Below are positions 16,182 to 25,120 of a stretch of 64,000 nt of DNA, piece by piece (within the stretch, counting starts at the first letter, position 1; each line of letters starts with the position of its first letter). Source of the stretch: Leisingera thetidis (lineage in GTDB: Bacteria; Pseudomonadota; Alphaproteobacteria; Rhodobacterales; Rhodobacteraceae); NCBI RefSeq assembly GCF_025857195.1, contig NZ_CP109787.1, forward strand, positions 2,607,501 to 2,671,500. The letters are read 5' to 3'. The notes beneath the pieces are model-generated. The model searched no databases. It was not told the origin of the DNA and saw nothing but the letters and a program-made list of their open reading frames with translations. Both the position numbers and the translations under genes were made by a program.

Positions 16182-17678
16182 ATGACCAAACCGCTGTCCG
16201 AGGTGACCCCGAACACCTGGAGCTTTCTGCGCGACGCGATGATCACGCCCACGGGCTTCCGCGAATATGACGCACGCTGGAAATACCCGGAGGAAATCAA
16301 CCTCCCCGGCATGACCGCCTTGGGCCTCGGCCTCGGCACCCAGATGCGCAAGCGCGGCATCGCGCCGGTGATCGCGGTCGGCAACGACTACCGCGACTAC
16401 TCGCTGGCGATCAAGAATGCGCTGATCCTCGGCCTGATGCAGGCGGGCATTCAGGTCAAGGACATCGGCCCGGCGCTATCGCCGATGGCCTATTTCGCCC
16501 AGTTCCACCTCGATGTGCCCGCGGTCGCCATGGTCACCGCCAGCCACAACCCGAACGGCTGGACCGGCGTCAAGATGGGCTTTGACCGCCCGCTGACCCA
16601 CGGCCCGGACGAGATGGCAGAGCTGCGCGACATCGTGCTGAACGGCGAAGGCCGGCCCGCGCCCGGTGGCTCCTACGAATTCGTGGACGGCGTCAAGGAA
16701 GCCTATCTCGACGATCTGGTGGGCGATTTCAAAATGTCCCGCCCGCTGAAAGTGGTCTGCGCCACCGGCAACGGCACCGCCTCCGCCTTTGCGCCGGAGC
16801 TGTTTGCCCGCATGGGCGTCGAGGTGGTCGAAAGCCACAACCGGCTCGACTATACCTTCCCGCATTACAACCCCAACCCCGAAGCGATGGAGATGCTGCA
16901 CGACATGTCGGCATCGGTGAAAGCCTCGGGCGCCGACCTGGCGCTGGGTTTTGACGGCGACGGCGACCGCTGCGGCGTGGTGGATGACGAGGGCGAGGAG
17001 ATCTTTGCCGACAAGGTCGGCGTGATCATGGCCCGCGACCTCAGCAAGATCTATCCGAATGCCACCTTTGTGGCGGATGTGAAATCGACCGGCCTGTTTG
17101 CCTCCGATCCGGAGCTGCAGAAGAACGGCGTCACCGCCGACTACTGGAAGACCGGCCACAGCCACATGAAGCGGCGGGTGAAGGAAATCGGCGCGCTGGC
17201 CGGGTTCGAGAAATCCGGCCACTACTTCCTGGCCGAACCTGTCGGCCGCGGCTACGACTGCGGCATGCGCGTCGCGGTCGAGATCTGCAAGATGCTGGAC
17301 CGCAACCCGGACCAGTCGATGTCGGACCTGCGCAAGGCGCTGCCCAAGACCTGGTCGACCCCGACCATGTCGCCCCATTGCGCCGACACCGAGAAATACA
17401 CCGTGCTGGAGCGGCTGGTGCAGAAACTGGCGGCCAAGCATGAGGCGGGCGAGGAATTCGCAGGCCGCGCCATCAAGGAGGTCGTCACCGTGAACGGTGC
17501 GCGGGTGATCTTGGACAACGGCTCCTGGGGGCTGGTGCGGGCGTCGTCCAACACGCCGAACCTGGTGGTGGTCTGCGAAAGCTCGCAAAGCGAAGCCGAG
17601 ATGCGCGCGATTTTCGCGGATATCGACGCGGTGATCCGCACCGAACCGCTGGTCGGCGACTACGACCAGACCATCTGA
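16182..17678 (+). CDS. phosphomannomutase / phosphoglucomutase
   Basis: A 498-residue alpha-D-phosphohexomutase. The phosphoserine loop is TASHNPNGWTGVKMG, the metal loop is GFDGDGDRCGVVDDEG, the sugar-binding loop is EKSGHYFL, and a C-terminal phosphate-binding domain contains RASSNTPNL. It interconverts mannose or glucose 6- and 1-phosphates, feeding GDP-mannose or UDP-glucose for surface polysaccharides. It is the last gene of the kpsT-kpsE-kdsA operon (21-bp gap) and is followed by a strong terminator. manB and algC are both plausible names, so no symbol is given. Confidence 0.93.
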   Translation: MTKPLSEVTPNTWSFLRDAMITPTGFREYDARWKYPEEINLPGMTALGLGLGTQMRKRGIAPVIAVGNDYRDYSLAIKNALILGLMQAGIQVKDIGPALSPMAYFAQFHLDVPAVAMVTASHNPNGWTGVKMGFDRPLTHGPDEMAELRDIVLNGEGRPAPGGSYEFVDGVKEAYLDDLVGDFKMSRPLKVVCATGNGTASAFAPELFARMGVEVVESHNRLDYTFPHYNPNPEAMEMLHDMSASVKASGADLALGFDGDGDRCGVVDDEGEEIFADKVGVIMARDLSKIYPNATFVADVKSTGLFASDPELQKNGVTADYWKTGHSHMKRRVKEIGALAGFEKSGHYFLAEPVGRGYDCGMRVAVEICKMLDRNPDQSMSDLRKALPKTWSTPTMSPHCADTEKYTVLERLVQKLAAKHEAGEEFAGRAIKEVVTVNGARVILDNGSWGLVRASSNTPNLVVVCESSQSEAEMRAIFADIDAVIRTEPLVGDYDQTI

Positions 17679-17720
17679 TCCCCGGACCCAAAGGGATTTC
17701 GCCTGCTGCGCAGGCGATCC

Positions 17721-17750
17721 GCGCCCGCCTCCGGCGGGCGCTTTTCTTTT
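17721..17750 (+). terminator. terminator of the capsule operon
   Basis: GCGCCCGCC-TCC-GGCGGGCGC is a perfect 9-bp stem followed by TTTTCTTTT, 43 bp after the phosphomutase stop codon. Confidence 0.92.
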
Positions 17751-17844
17751 GGCTGAGACGCGATGCAATGGCAGGTCTGCCCTTGCATGCGCCAGTTCCA
17801 GTGCAAGGCGCCTGCGCGGCCGCGTCAAGGACAGGCCGGGGCGG

Positions 17845-19755
17845 TCAGTTGCCGCCGAGCAGCTTCAGCAGCTGATCCCGCGCTTCCTGCTCGATCCGCT
17901 GTCTCAGCGCGTCGTTCAGATCCTGCGCCGGGGCGGTGTCCGTGTTCAGGTTCAGCTCCTCGCTGAGTTTCTGGCGCACCCGGTCCTTGGCGCTTTGCTC
18001 CACCTCGTCCACCCGCGTCTGCAGCGCCTGGCTCAGGTCCGGGCGGATATGCGGATCGTCCCAGGGGCCGGTAATGCGGACCGGAATGGTCAGCACCTGA
18101 TCGCTGCCTGCCCGCACCAGCTGCGGCGTGAACAGGTAGTCCAGATCCCGCGCGCCGAGGCCGATCCGGCCCTTGCCGTCCGCGCGAAACCCTTTCAGCA
18201 GCACCAGCAGGTCCTGATTTCCGAGGCTGCCGCCCTCGATGGTATAGCTCGCCGTCAGCCGGTCGAACACGGTGCTGCCGCCATTGCCGCCCGAGCGCAT
18301 CAGCCGCTCCAAATCAAAGCCGGTGAAAAACCCCTTGCCCGCTTCCAGCCAGCCTTTTCCGCTCAGCGAGCGCATGATCGCATCCACCGATTTGCCCGAC
18401 CCGAGAAACTCCACCTCGCCCAGCGCCTCGCCGTTGAGGCGGCTGTAGCCTGCGGTCTCGCCCAGGGCGCGCTCCAGCCGGATGCCGTTGAAACTGAGCT
18501 TGCCGCCCACCGACAGGCCATCGCGGTTGTTGGCCACAAGCTGCCCCTTCACCTCTCCGCCGAACATCGAGGCCGGGAGGAATTGCAGCACAGCCCGCTT
18601 GCGCTTGATGGTCAGGGTCAGCTTGCTTGGCCCCATGTTGACGCTGCCGGTCCTGAGGCTGTCAAAGGACAGATCGACCACCGCATTTGCCAGTCCCAGC
18701 GCCGCCGCATCGATGGCTTCTTCAGACCATCCGCCGGCCCCCGCCCCGGCCCCGCCGCTGCCCGTGCTGGCGGCAAAAGCAGAGAAATCCAGCGCACCGC
18801 CCTGCAGCTGCGCGGTGATTTTCGGGCGTTTCCTGACTTCGACGTCTGCCGCACCGGTCAGCCTGTTGCCGCCCAGTTCAACCGCCAGATCCCGCATCGA
18901 CAGCCGCCCGTCCGCGGTATAGGTCACATCGGCGCCGAAAACGGCCTTCTGCGCCAGCGCATCCGGCAGGAACACCCCAAGCGCAACACCTGTTTGCAGC
19001 GCGTTCTCGCTGCCGAAGGTCAGCCGTCCGCCGGCCTCGCCGCTGATAGCCGCATGGCCGTCGAACCGTCCCTTGCCGCCCGGTGCCGCCACCGTTGCCC
19101 CGACCGAGGACACGTCGCCGGCCAGAAACGCCGCAAAGGTGCCGATCTCCGCATCAACCCTCACCGGCTCGCCGGCCGGGCGCAGGGTCACCTTGGCGTT
19201 CACCGTGCCGGCAGGGTCCGGCCACAGCAGGCTGAGGTCGATATTCTTCAGTTCCACCGGCGCCTCGCCATGCGCCCTGTACCGCAGCGAGGCCCCGGTC
19301 AGCTCAACCGCTTCGATCCTGAGCGGCACTGCGCTGCGGCCCGTGCCCGTGCCGGCCTGCGCTGCGGTGCTGCTGCCAAAGACCCAGTTGCCGGTGCCGT
19401 CCTCGCGGGTGGCGAGATCGAGGTGCGGCAGAATGGCCGACACTTCTGTGACCCGCACATTGCCCTGCAGCAGGTCCGAGGCCGCCACCCCGATGGTCAG
19501 ACGCTCGGCCCGCAGCATCGGCTCCGGCCCGGCCCAGTCAGCGTTCGAAAGCGTCACCGCATCCGCCTTGACCCCCAGCGTCGGCCAGAAGGTGAACCGC
19601 ACCTTGCCGCCGATCTCCAGTTTGCGCCCCGTCTGCGTTTCCAGCTGATCGGCCGCCAGCCGCGCAATTTTCTCGCCCGGCAGCAGCAGCAGCAGCCCCG
19701 CAAGCACAACAACAGTCAGCACCAGTGCCGTTGCAACCCGGATTATCAGCTTCAT
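17845..19755 (-). CDS. AsmA family protein
   Basis: A 636-residue protein with one N-terminal signal-anchor helix (LIIRVATALVLTVVVLAGLLLLL), then a long beta-rich periplasmic region. The conserved AsmA start of domain (RLAADQLETQTGRKLEIGGKVRFTFWPTLGVKADAVTLSNADW) and the C-terminal AsmA_2 region (ERALGETAGYSRLNGEALGEVEF) are visible. AsmA-like proteins are thought to form bridge-like grooves that move phospholipid to the outer membrane. The ATG at 19755 is favoured by AGGA eight bases upstream; an ATG at 19770 in the same frame is also possible. It faces away from rimO. Confidence 0.88.
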   Translation of the reverse strand: MKLIIRVATALVLTVVVLAGLLLLLPGEKIARLAADQLETQTGRKLEIGGKVRFTFWPTLGVKADAVTLSNADWAGPEPMLRAERLTIGVAASDLLQGNVRVTEVSAILPHLDLATREDGTGNWVFGSSTAAQAGTGTGRSAVPLRIEAVELTGASLRYRAHGEAPVELKNIDLSLLWPDPAGTVNAKVTLRPAGEPVRVDAEIGTFAAFLAGDVSSVGATVAAPGGKGRFDGHAAISGEAGGRLTFGSENALQTGVALGVFLPDALAQKAVFGADVTYTADGRLSMRDLAVELGGNRLTGAADVEVRKRPKITAQLQGGALDFSAFAASTGSGGAGAGAGGWSEEAIDAAALGLANAVVDLSFDSLRTGSVNMGPSKLTLTIKRKRAVLQFLPASMFGGEVKGQLVANNRDGLSVGGKLSFNGIRLERALGETAGYSRLNGEALGEVEFLGSGKSVDAIMRSLSGKGWLEAGKGFFTGFDLERLMRSGGNGGSTVFDRLTASYTIEGGSLGNQDLLVLLKGFRADGKGRIGLGARDLDYLFTPQLVRAGSDQVLTIPVRITGPWDDPHIRPDLSQALQTRVDEVEQSAKDRVRQKLSEELNLNTDTAPAQDLNDALRQRIEQEARDQLLKLLGGN

Positions 19756-19883
19756 CAGCCCATTCCTCATGCCGTGTCCCCCGTTCCACCAAGGGTCTTT
19801 TCCCCAGCTTAGCGTCTGCGCACATAGGTGCAATGCATCACAGGGCCTAGGAAAGACGGTTCAGCCACGCTATATGCGCGCGC

Positions 19884-21290
19884 ATGACCAGCAACCCGCC
19901 CAGCCTCCGCCCCGACCTTGCCCCGGAACCGCAGTTCCGCGACACCCCCCGTGACGGCCAGCCGACTCTCGGCATGGTCTCGCTCGGCTGCCCCAAGGCG
20001 CTGGTGGACTCCGAACGCATCCTGACCCGGCTGCGCGCCGAAGGCTACGGCATCTCGCCCGACTACGCGGGCGCCGATGCGGTGATCGTCAACACCTGCG
20101 GCTTCCTCGACAGCGCCAAGGCGGAAAGCCTGGAGGCCATCGGCGAGGCGCTGAAGGAAAACGGCAAGGTGATCGTCACCGGCTGCCTGGGCGCCGAGCC
20201 CGATTACATCCGCGAGCATCACCCGCGCATCCACGCCGTCACCGGCCCGCACCAGTACGAACAGGTGCTGGACGCGGTGCATTCCGCGGTGCCGCCCAGC
20301 CCCAACCCTTACGTGGACCTCTTGCCCGCGGCGGGCGTCAAGCTGACCCCGCGGCACTTCAGCTACCTGAAGATTTCCGAGGGCTGCAACCACAAGTGCA
20401 AGTTCTGCATCATCCCCGACATGCGCGGGCTGCTGGCGTCGCGTCCCGTCCACGCAGTGCTGCGCGAGGCGGAAAAGCTGGTCGAGGCCGGGGTGCGCGA
20501 GCTGCTGGTGATCAGCCAGGACACCTCCGCCTACGGTCTCGACCGCAAGTATTCCGCGCACCCGTGGAAGGGCGAAGACGTGCGCAGCCATATCCAGGAC
20601 CTCAGCCGCGAGCTGGGCAGGCTGGCACCCGCAGATGAGCTGTGGGTGCGGCTGCACTATGTCTATCCCTACCCGCATGTGCGCGAGCTGATCCCGCTGA
20701 TGGCGGACCCGGACAACGCGCTGCTGCCCTATCTCGACATCCCCTTCCAGCACGCCCATCCGGATGTGCTGCGCCGCATGGCACGGCCCGCGGCGGCGGC
20801 GAAGACGCTGGACGAGATCCGCGCCTGGCGCGCAACCTGCCCGGATATCACCCTGCGCTCCACTTTCATCGTCGGCTTCCCGGGCGAGACCGAGGCCGAG
20901 TTCCAGCACCTGCTGGACTGGATGGACGAGGCCCAGCTGGACCGGGTCGGCTGCTTCAAATACGAAAACGTCGCTGGCGCGCGCTCCAACGATCTGCCGG
21001 ACCACGTGCCCGAAGAAGTGAAGCAGGAGCGCTGGGAGCGGTTCATGGAGAAGGCGCAGGCGATTTCCGAGGCCAAGCTTGAGGCCAAAGTCGGCCAGAC
21101 CCTGCAGGTGATCGTGGACGACATCGACGAGGACGGCATCGCCACCTGCCGCACCAAGGCCGACGCGCCGGAAATCGACGGCAACCTGTTCATCGACGAC
21201 GGCACCGAAGGGCTGCAGACAGGCGACCTGGTGACAGTCGAGGTGGACGAGGCCGGCGAATACGATCTGTGGGGGCGGCTGCCCGCCTGA
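19884..21290 (+). CDS. rimO: ribosomal protein S12 methylthiotransferase
   Basis: A 468-residue radical SAM methylthiotransferase. The N-terminal MTTase domain has [21 protein letters not shown] and TGCLGAEP with three cluster Cys. The radical SAM core has CNHKCKFC near residue 171, and the C-terminal TRAM domain ends the protein. RimO methylthiolates an Asp of ribosomal protein S12. The PKALVDSE motif after the first Cys distinguishes it from MiaB, which has MNxxDS. About 30 N-terminal residues precede the domain, as is common in this order. A terminator follows. Confidence 0.95.
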   Translation: MTSNPPSLRPDLAPEPQFRDTPRDGQPTLGMVSLGCPKALVDSERILTRLRAEGYGISPDYAGADAVIVNTCGFLDSAKAESLEAIGEALKENGKVIVTGCLGAEPDYIREHHPRIHAVTGPHQYEQVLDAVHSAVPPSPNPYVDLLPAAGVKLTPRHFSYLKISEGCNHKCKFCIIPDMRGLLASRPVHAVLREAEKLVEAGVRELLVISQDTSAYGLDRKYSAHPWKGEDVRSHIQDLSRELGRLAPADELWVRLHYVYPYPHVRELIPLMADPDNALLPYLDIPFQHAHPDVLRRMARPAAAAKTLDEIRAWRATCPDITLRSTFIVGFPGETEAEFQHLLDWMDEAQLDRVGCFKYENVAGARSNDLPDHVPEEVKQERWERFMEKAQAISEAKLEAKVGQTLQVIVDDIDEDGIATCRTKADAPEIDGNLFIDDGTEGLQTGDLVTVEVDEAGEYDLWGRLPA

Positions 21291-21319
21291 GCCCGCCTCA
21301 GCAGCACATTTGAATTCCG

Positions 21320-21349
21320 AAGGCGGGGCCGGCAAGGCTCCGCCTTTTT
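21320..21349 (+). terminator. rimO terminator
   Basis: AGGCGGGGCC-GGCAA-GGCTCCGCCT forms a 10-bp stem with one G-T pair and is followed by TTTTTC, 30 bp after the rimO stop. Confidence 0.75.
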
Positions 21350-21457
21350 CGTCTGCGGGCCGTCAGCATGTCATTGCAAGGCCGCCACTTTGGGTTATAT
21401 TTCTTTCACCACAGGAAAACAAACACCCGAAAAATCACCTCAACAGTGGAGAATACC

Positions 21458-21814
21458 GTGAACAGACCAGCATTTACCAAGCTGCCCGACCGGTCGGTGG
21501 AGCCGATTCCGGATGACCTTCCCGGCTGGACCAAGACCGCTGGCAGCCCTTCCATGAGAACCTGGATCGAATATTCCTCGGAGGATGAAAGCCTGATCAG
21601 CGGCTGGTGGGAGGCAACGCCGGGCACCTATCACGCCACCTATGACGACTGGGAATTTGTGCATATGATCGAAGGCCGCATCGTCATCACCGCCGAAGGC
21701 GAAGAACCCGGTGAAGTGGGTCCGGGCGACGCCTTTGTCATCGAAGCCGGCTTCAAGGGCACCTGGGAGATCAAGGAGAATGTGCTGAAGCACTTTGTCA
21801 TCCAAAAGAAATAA
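21458..21814 (+). CDS. small cupin domain protein
   Basis: A 118-residue single-domain cupin of the DUF861 (Cupin_3) kind. It has GWWEATPGTYHATYDDWEFVHMIEGRIVITAEGE, then VGPGDAFVIEAGFKGTWEI, the two cupin motifs; several metal-ligand positions are present (His/Glu around YDDWEFVH). A GTG start is chosen because GGAG lies six to eight bases upstream and the sequence NRPAFTKLPDRSVEPIPDD fits the family. An ATG 90 bases earlier would add residues with no similarity. Substrate is unknown; relatives include ureidoglycine-type and EutQ-like proteins. Confidence 0.8.
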   Translation: MNRPAFTKLPDRSVEPIPDDLPGWTKTAGSPSMRTWIEYSSEDESLISGWWEATPGTYHATYDDWEFVHMIEGRIVITAEGEEPGEVGPGDAFVIEAGFKGTWEIKENVLKHFVIQKK

Positions 21815-21869
21815 GTCTGCAGAACACGTATGTGCAGGCAGCGGCCAAGACTGCCTGTTCACTGCCGCT

Positions 21870-21890
21870 GGACCGGTATTGCACCGGTCC
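21870..21890 (+). promoter_or_regulatory. hairpin in the cupin-CDGSH gap
   Basis: GGACCGGT-ATTGC-ACCGGTCC is a perfect 8-bp stem 33 bp before the CDGSH gene start. There is no T tract, so it may be an operator or mRNA processing hairpin rather than a terminator. Confidence 0.4.
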
Positions 21891-21922
21891 GGCGCCGCAA
21901 CCAGCCAGGGAGAGCCCCAGCC

Positions 21923-22177
21923 ATGCCGAATGACACCACGCCAGAACCTCAAATCGCGCAGAAAGCCCCCTTCCCCGTCGAGGTGAAGGAGGGGAAGTCC
22001 TATTTCTGGTGCGCCTGCGGCAAGTCCTCGCGGCAGCCGTTCTGCGATGGCTCGCACAAAGACACGGACTTCGAACCGGTGAAATACACCGCGCAGAAGG
22101 ACGGCAAGGTGTTCTTCTGCGGCTGCAAGCACTCCGGCAGGAAACCCCTGTGCGACGGCACCCATTCCAAACTTTGA
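21923..22177 (+). CDS. tandem CDGSH iron-sulfur domain protein
   Basis: An 84-residue protein with two CDGSH motifs: CACGKSSRQPFCDGSH and CGCKHSGRKPLCDGTH. Each supplies three Cys and one His to a 2Fe-2S cluster, as in the mitoNEET family; here both motifs sit in one chain, as in MiNT-like and many bacterial proteins. The likely role is cluster storage/transfer or redox sensing in the cytoplasm. An ATG (MPNDTTPEP) with GGGAG upstream sets the start. It follows the cupin gene by 108 bp. Confidence 0.9.
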   Translation: MPNDTTPEPQIAQKAPFPVEVKEGKSYFWCACGKSSRQPFCDGSHKDTDFEPVKYTAQKDGKVFFCGCKHSGRKPLCDGTHSKL

Positions 22178-22225
22178 ACGGCCAGGCCGCAGCGCCCGGA
22201 CGCACAGACCGGCGGCTGCCCCGCC

Positions 22226-22501
22226 TCAGGGCATCAGCCGCTTGAACACATCCGCGTTGGGGCAGAAGTCCGGCACTGCGGGGCCGCCGCCGCGGCGGGA
22301 GGAGAGCCACAGGGCGCAGGACTTGCTGCAGCCCGCGCCGCGGCAGGACGTCACCAACCGGGCGTAGTCCAGCCCGCTGAGCCGCCCGCTGCGCACCGCC
22401 TGGTCCAGGTCCGCGCCCGCCGCCTCCGCCACCGCCCGCAGCAGCCACAAGTGCCGGTAGATATTGCCGAGGTCCTCAGCCTCCGCTGCCATGTCTTTCA
22501 T
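22226..22501 (-). CDS. DUF6455 family protein (paralogue 3)
   Basis: A 91-residue cytoplasmic protein of the DUF6455 type common in Rhodobacterales. It has an N-terminal helix, then a Cys cluster C-x4-C-x3-C (SCRGAGCSKSC), ALWL, and a last Cys in PDFCPNADVFKRL. Its ATG overlaps the stop of the previous paralogue by one base (TGATG), so the two are probably coupled. Four cysteines in a short helical protein suggest metal or redox function, but none is known. Confidence 0.8.
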   Translation of the reverse strand: MKDMAAEAEDLGNIYRHLWLLRAVAEAAGADLDQAVRSGRLSGLDYARLVTSCRGAGCSKSCALWLSSRRGGGPAVPDFCPNADVFKRLMP

Positions 22502-22758
22502 CAGCTGCGGCCCTTCAATTGCATCAGCGCGGCGGCATTGCGGCAGCCTGGCATCGGGGCTTCGGCGTGCTCATGCGCGGCCAGGAAGGCCTCGCACTGT
22601 TCCGGCGACGTGCAGCCGCGGCAGCGGGTGATCATTGCCGCCCAGTCCCGGTGGCGGATCTCCCCGGCGGCAAAGGCGCCGTTCAGGTCGGCGCCGACGG
22701 TCCGACCCATCCGGGCCATCAGCCGCAGATGATAGAGCGGGTCCCCCAATGGCTGCAT
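22501..22758 (-). CDS. DUF6455 family protein (paralogue 2)
   Basis: An 85-residue protein starting MQPLGDPLYHLRLMARMGR. Its Cys pattern is C-x2-C-x5-C (RCRGCTSPEQC) and a final Cys in MPGCRNAAAL. The overall plan (DL-x-GAxxAGEI, Cys cluster, aromatic-Leu pair, xCRN near the end) is the same as in its two neighbours, though identity looks low, which implies an old duplication. The upstream in-frame ATG ten codons earlier is less like the family. Confidence 0.8.
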   Translation of the reverse strand: MQPLGDPLYHLRLMARMGRTVGADLNGAFAAGEIRHRDWAAMITRCRGCTSPEQCEAFLAAHEHAEAPMPGCRNAAALMQLKGRS

Positions 22759-22789
22759 GCCGTGATCTCCCTCGCGCGGCCAGGGCACG

Positions 22790-23053
22790 TCAGGCCTGCT
22801 GCTCGTTCAGGTAGCCGAGCAGGTCGCGGTTGCGGCAGAAATCCGGGGCATCTGCCCCCGGCCGCTGCCCTTCGGCGAGCCATTTGCGGCAGGCACCGAC
22901 GCCGCCGCAGCGCGAGCAGCGCAGCACCGCCTCGGCAATCTCGTCAAACCGCAGGGTGCCGGCCACCGCTTCTTCCTCCAGGTCCAGGCCTACGGTTGCG
23001 GCCATCCGGTCGAACAGCTCGGCGTGTTTTTTCAGGTCGGCTTGGGTGGTCAT
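22790..23053 (-). CDS. DUF6455 family protein (paralogue 1)
   Basis: An 87-residue protein, first of three tandem DUF6455 genes. It has the helix KKHAELFDRMAATVGLDL, the cluster C-x2-C-x5-C (RCSRCGGVGAC), RKWL, and DFCRNRDLLGYL. The next paralogue starts 31 bp downstream. The 87-bp gap to the IMPACT-family gene, which reads the same way from 23533, could hold the promoter. Function is unknown; conserved cysteines suggest binding of metal or a cluster. Confidence 0.8.
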   Translation of the reverse strand: MTTQADLKKHAELFDRMAATVGLDLEEEAVAGTLRFDEIAEAVLRCSRCGGVGACRKWLAEGQRPGADAPDFCRNRDLLGYLNEQQA

Positions 23054-23140
23054 CGCGCACTCCCCGGAATCATTTATCCCAAGTGCAGCTTAGCCGCGGC
23101 GCGATGGTGCGGATTTGACACAGGTCAAACGGGACAGGAT

Positions 23141-23533
23141 TTATGCGGATTTCCCGCCCAGGTGGCCGAGATAGGCGCGCACCGCGTCCTGCACCCGGCG
23201 GAATCGGTCGCCGCCCAGCTTCTTGCCGCCATACCAGCGGGTGACGATGATGACGTGATCCTTCAGGCCCTCGCGCTCCATCATCCGCAGAATCACCATG
23301 CCGGCCCCGGACTCGCCGTCGTCGGCCTTGAGCCCGCCCGCGGGCAGCATCGCCGCCCAGGTGTTGTGGGTCGCCTTGGCATAGGCCCGGTCTGTTTTCA
23401 GCTCCGCCAGCACCGCGTCGACCTCCTCGCGCGTGGTGACCGGCGCACCGGTCACCGCATAGCGCGAGCCGCGGTCGGTCAGCACCACGCCGAGCCTGTG
23501 CAGCGCCGCAGCCGCCTGCTCCTTGGCGGCCAC
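23141..23533 (-). CDS. YigZ/IMPACT family protein (UPF0029)
   Basis: A 130-residue protein with the UPF0029 signature: KATHNTWA, DDGESGAGM, and VTRWYGGKKLGGDRFRR. It corresponds to the N-terminal IMPACT domain; the C-terminal ferredoxin-like domain of full-length YigZ is missing, as in many alphaproteobacterial members. IMPACT in eukaryotes binds GCN1 in translational control; the bacterial role is uncertain. A GTG start lies two bases after the stop of the upstream M48 gene, so the two form an operon. Confidence 0.85.
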   Translation of the reverse strand: MAAKEQAAAALHRLGVVLTDRGSRYAVTGAPVTTREEVDAVLAELKTDRAYAKATHNTWAAMLPAGGLKADDGESGAGMVILRMMEREGLKDHVIIVTRWYGGKKLGGDRFRRVQDAVRAYLGHLGGKSA

Positions 23534-23535
23534 GG

Positions 23536-24249
23536 TCAGTTCAGCCCGTGGCGGTCGATCGTGGATTGCACCACCCGCACCCGGTCCGGGTTGGCCGGGT
23601 GGGTGCCGAGGAAACGGTCGCCCGGATCCGGCAGCCGGTTGAAGAAGCGCACGCCGATGCTGGGCCGGTAGCCGGACTGGTAGGTGATGATGGTGCCCAG
23701 TTCATCCGCCTCCAGCTCGAAATCCTTGGAATAGGTGCGCGCGCCGACAAAGCCGCCGATATCCTGCGCCGTGGTCACCGTCGCCTGGCCGCCGCCCGCC
23801 AGCGCGGTGATCAGCCCGGCGCCGACGCTCACCAGCGCCGAATTCTGCGCCTGCCGCGCCAGGTGGCCGCGGATGTGGTGCGCCGCCTCATGCGACATCA
23901 CAAAGGCCAGCTCATCCTGGTTGGCAATCTGCCCCAGCATCCGCTGGGTGAAGGTGATCACCGGCCGGCCGGAGCGGTCCAGGCTCTGATAGGCGTTGGG
24001 CGCCGCATTCGGATTCGGGTCGATGCGGATCAGGAAATCGCAGTTCAGCCCCTGGGTGCGCTGGCGGCATTCGCGCTCCGCCACCGGCTCCACCCGGCGC
24101 GAGACGGTGGCAAAGGCATCGCGCGCCTCGCCCGGGGCCATCCCCGGCACCTGCTGCCTCTGTGCGGCGGGGACAGGCTGCTGCGCGGGTTCGACCACCA
24201 TGTTGCAGGCACTGGCAGCAAGGGCAAACAGACACAGAAAACGGCGCAT
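23536..24249 (-). CDS. M48 family metallopeptidase lipoprotein
   Basis: A 237-residue protein with a lipoprotein signal (FALAASAC, Cys15). The zinc-binding HEAAHH lies in FVMSHEAAHHIRGHL, with the third ligand in DFELEADELG; the central region includes a QDELAFVMSHE stretch as in LoiP/BepA-type M48C proteases. It should be anchored in the outer membrane or periplasmic face and degrade or help fold envelope proteins. It is the first gene of a pair with the IMPACT-family gene. Confidence 0.9.
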   Translation of the reverse strand: MRRFLCLFALAASACNMVVEPAQQPVPAAQRQQVPGMAPGEARDAFATVSRRVEPVAERECRQRTQGLNCDFLIRIDPNPNAAPNAYQSLDRSGRPVITFTQRMLGQIANQDELAFVMSHEAAHHIRGHLARQAQNSALVSVGAGLITALAGGGQATVTTAQDIGGFVGARTYSKDFELEADELGTIITYQSGYRPSIGVRFFNRLPDPGDRFLGTHPANPDRVRVVQSTIDRHGLN

Positions 24250-24398
24250 GGCGGCTCCTTTTGCGGTTCGCCGCCACTTTATCGCGCAACACTGGCGGAG
24301 TGCAATCGCGCGGCGGCGGAACTTTGCCGCTGCATTGGAATGATAGTCTGCAATTGCAAGGCCTTGCCAGCAGCCGGGCCAGAGTGCAGGCTGGGGTC

Positions 24399-24638
24399 AT
24401 GTTTACCATCGAACATGAATTCGACTCGACGGTCATCACCCTTGTTGACGAGGACGGACACCCGCTCAACGAGGATGTGACCATCAATTCCTTTGCCGAA
24501 TGCGTCACGGTCGAACAATACGACCCGCGCACCGACAGCGTGCAGAAAATCACCCTGTCGCACCTGCAGGTCCGGGACCTGGCCGCAGCGCTGGACCTGC
24601 CCGAGGGCGTCTACCGGCTGGTGCCCGGGGATGACTAG
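24399..24638 (+). CDS. small conserved acidic protein, function unknown
   Basis: A 79-residue protein starting MFTIEHEFDSTVITLVDEDG. It is rich in Asp/Glu and Thr/Val, predicted mostly beta with a short C-terminal helix (LQVRDLAAALDLPEGVY). It has no signal peptide, membrane segment or cysteine cluster beyond one Cys. I recognise it only as a conserved Rhodobacteraceae-like hypothetical protein. It faces away from the M48 gene across 149 bp and converges with the DUF167 gene three bases after its stop. Confidence 0.65.
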   Translation: MFTIEHEFDSTVITLVDEDGHPLNEDVTINSFAECVTVEQYDPRTDSVQKITLSHLQVRDLAAALDLPEGVYRLVPGDD

Positions 24639-24641
24639 GCC

Positions 24642-24923
24642 TCAGGCCGGACCCAGATAGACAAAAAGCTTGTCGCGGGAGGCTGCTCCGCGGCGCAGTT
24701 CCAGATTGGACACCGCCGTCCCCATCGCCATCGCCAGCAGCTGGCGGACGGCCTCATTGGCCTTGCCGTGTTCCGGCGCCGCGGTGATCCGGACCTTGAG
24801 CACGCCCTCCGCCGCCGCAATGGCGTTGCGCGCAGCCTTGGGGGTGGCCCGCACGGCGATTTCCGCCCCCGGCACGCACAGATGGCTCAAATCCGGCAGG
24901 TCTTTCGTCTTCGGCTTTCCCAT
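24642..24923 (-). CDS. DUF167 family protein (YggU-like)
   Basis: A 93-residue protein. The DUF167 core is EIAVRATPKAARNAI and KVRITAAPEHGKANEAVRQLLA, ending in LELRRGAASRDKLFVYL, the same order as in YggU. Its role is unknown across bacteria. The start MGKPKTKDLPDLSHL avoids a 69-residue upstream extension of unrelated composition. Confidence 0.85.
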   Translation of the reverse strand: MGKPKTKDLPDLSHLCVPGAEIAVRATPKAARNAIAAAEGVLKVRITAAPEHGKANEAVRQLLAMAMGTAVSNLELRRGAASRDKLFVYLGPA

Positions 24924-25078
24924 GCCGCAGACATGCCCCGTGCGGGCGGCAATAGCCATAGACTTTGTCCTTGCGGCCCGGCTATCACCCGAACAGCGAA
25001 ACCCAGCCCCGCCGCCCGCTGCCTGCGCAGCACAGATGCAGCGCGCAAAGCCAGGCGGCCCTTGAAAAAACAGCAACG

Positions 25079-25096
25079 GCTGCCGAAATTGGCAGC
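25079..25096 (+). promoter_or_regulatory. hairpin in the nitroreductase leader
   Basis: GCTGCC-GAAATT-GGCAGC is a perfect 6-bp stem 25 bp before the nitroreductase ATG, in an A-rich leader. It may be an operator or a translational control element. Confidence 0.3.
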
Positions 25097-25120
25097 ACCA
25101 AATGTAAAAAGGTTTCACAT

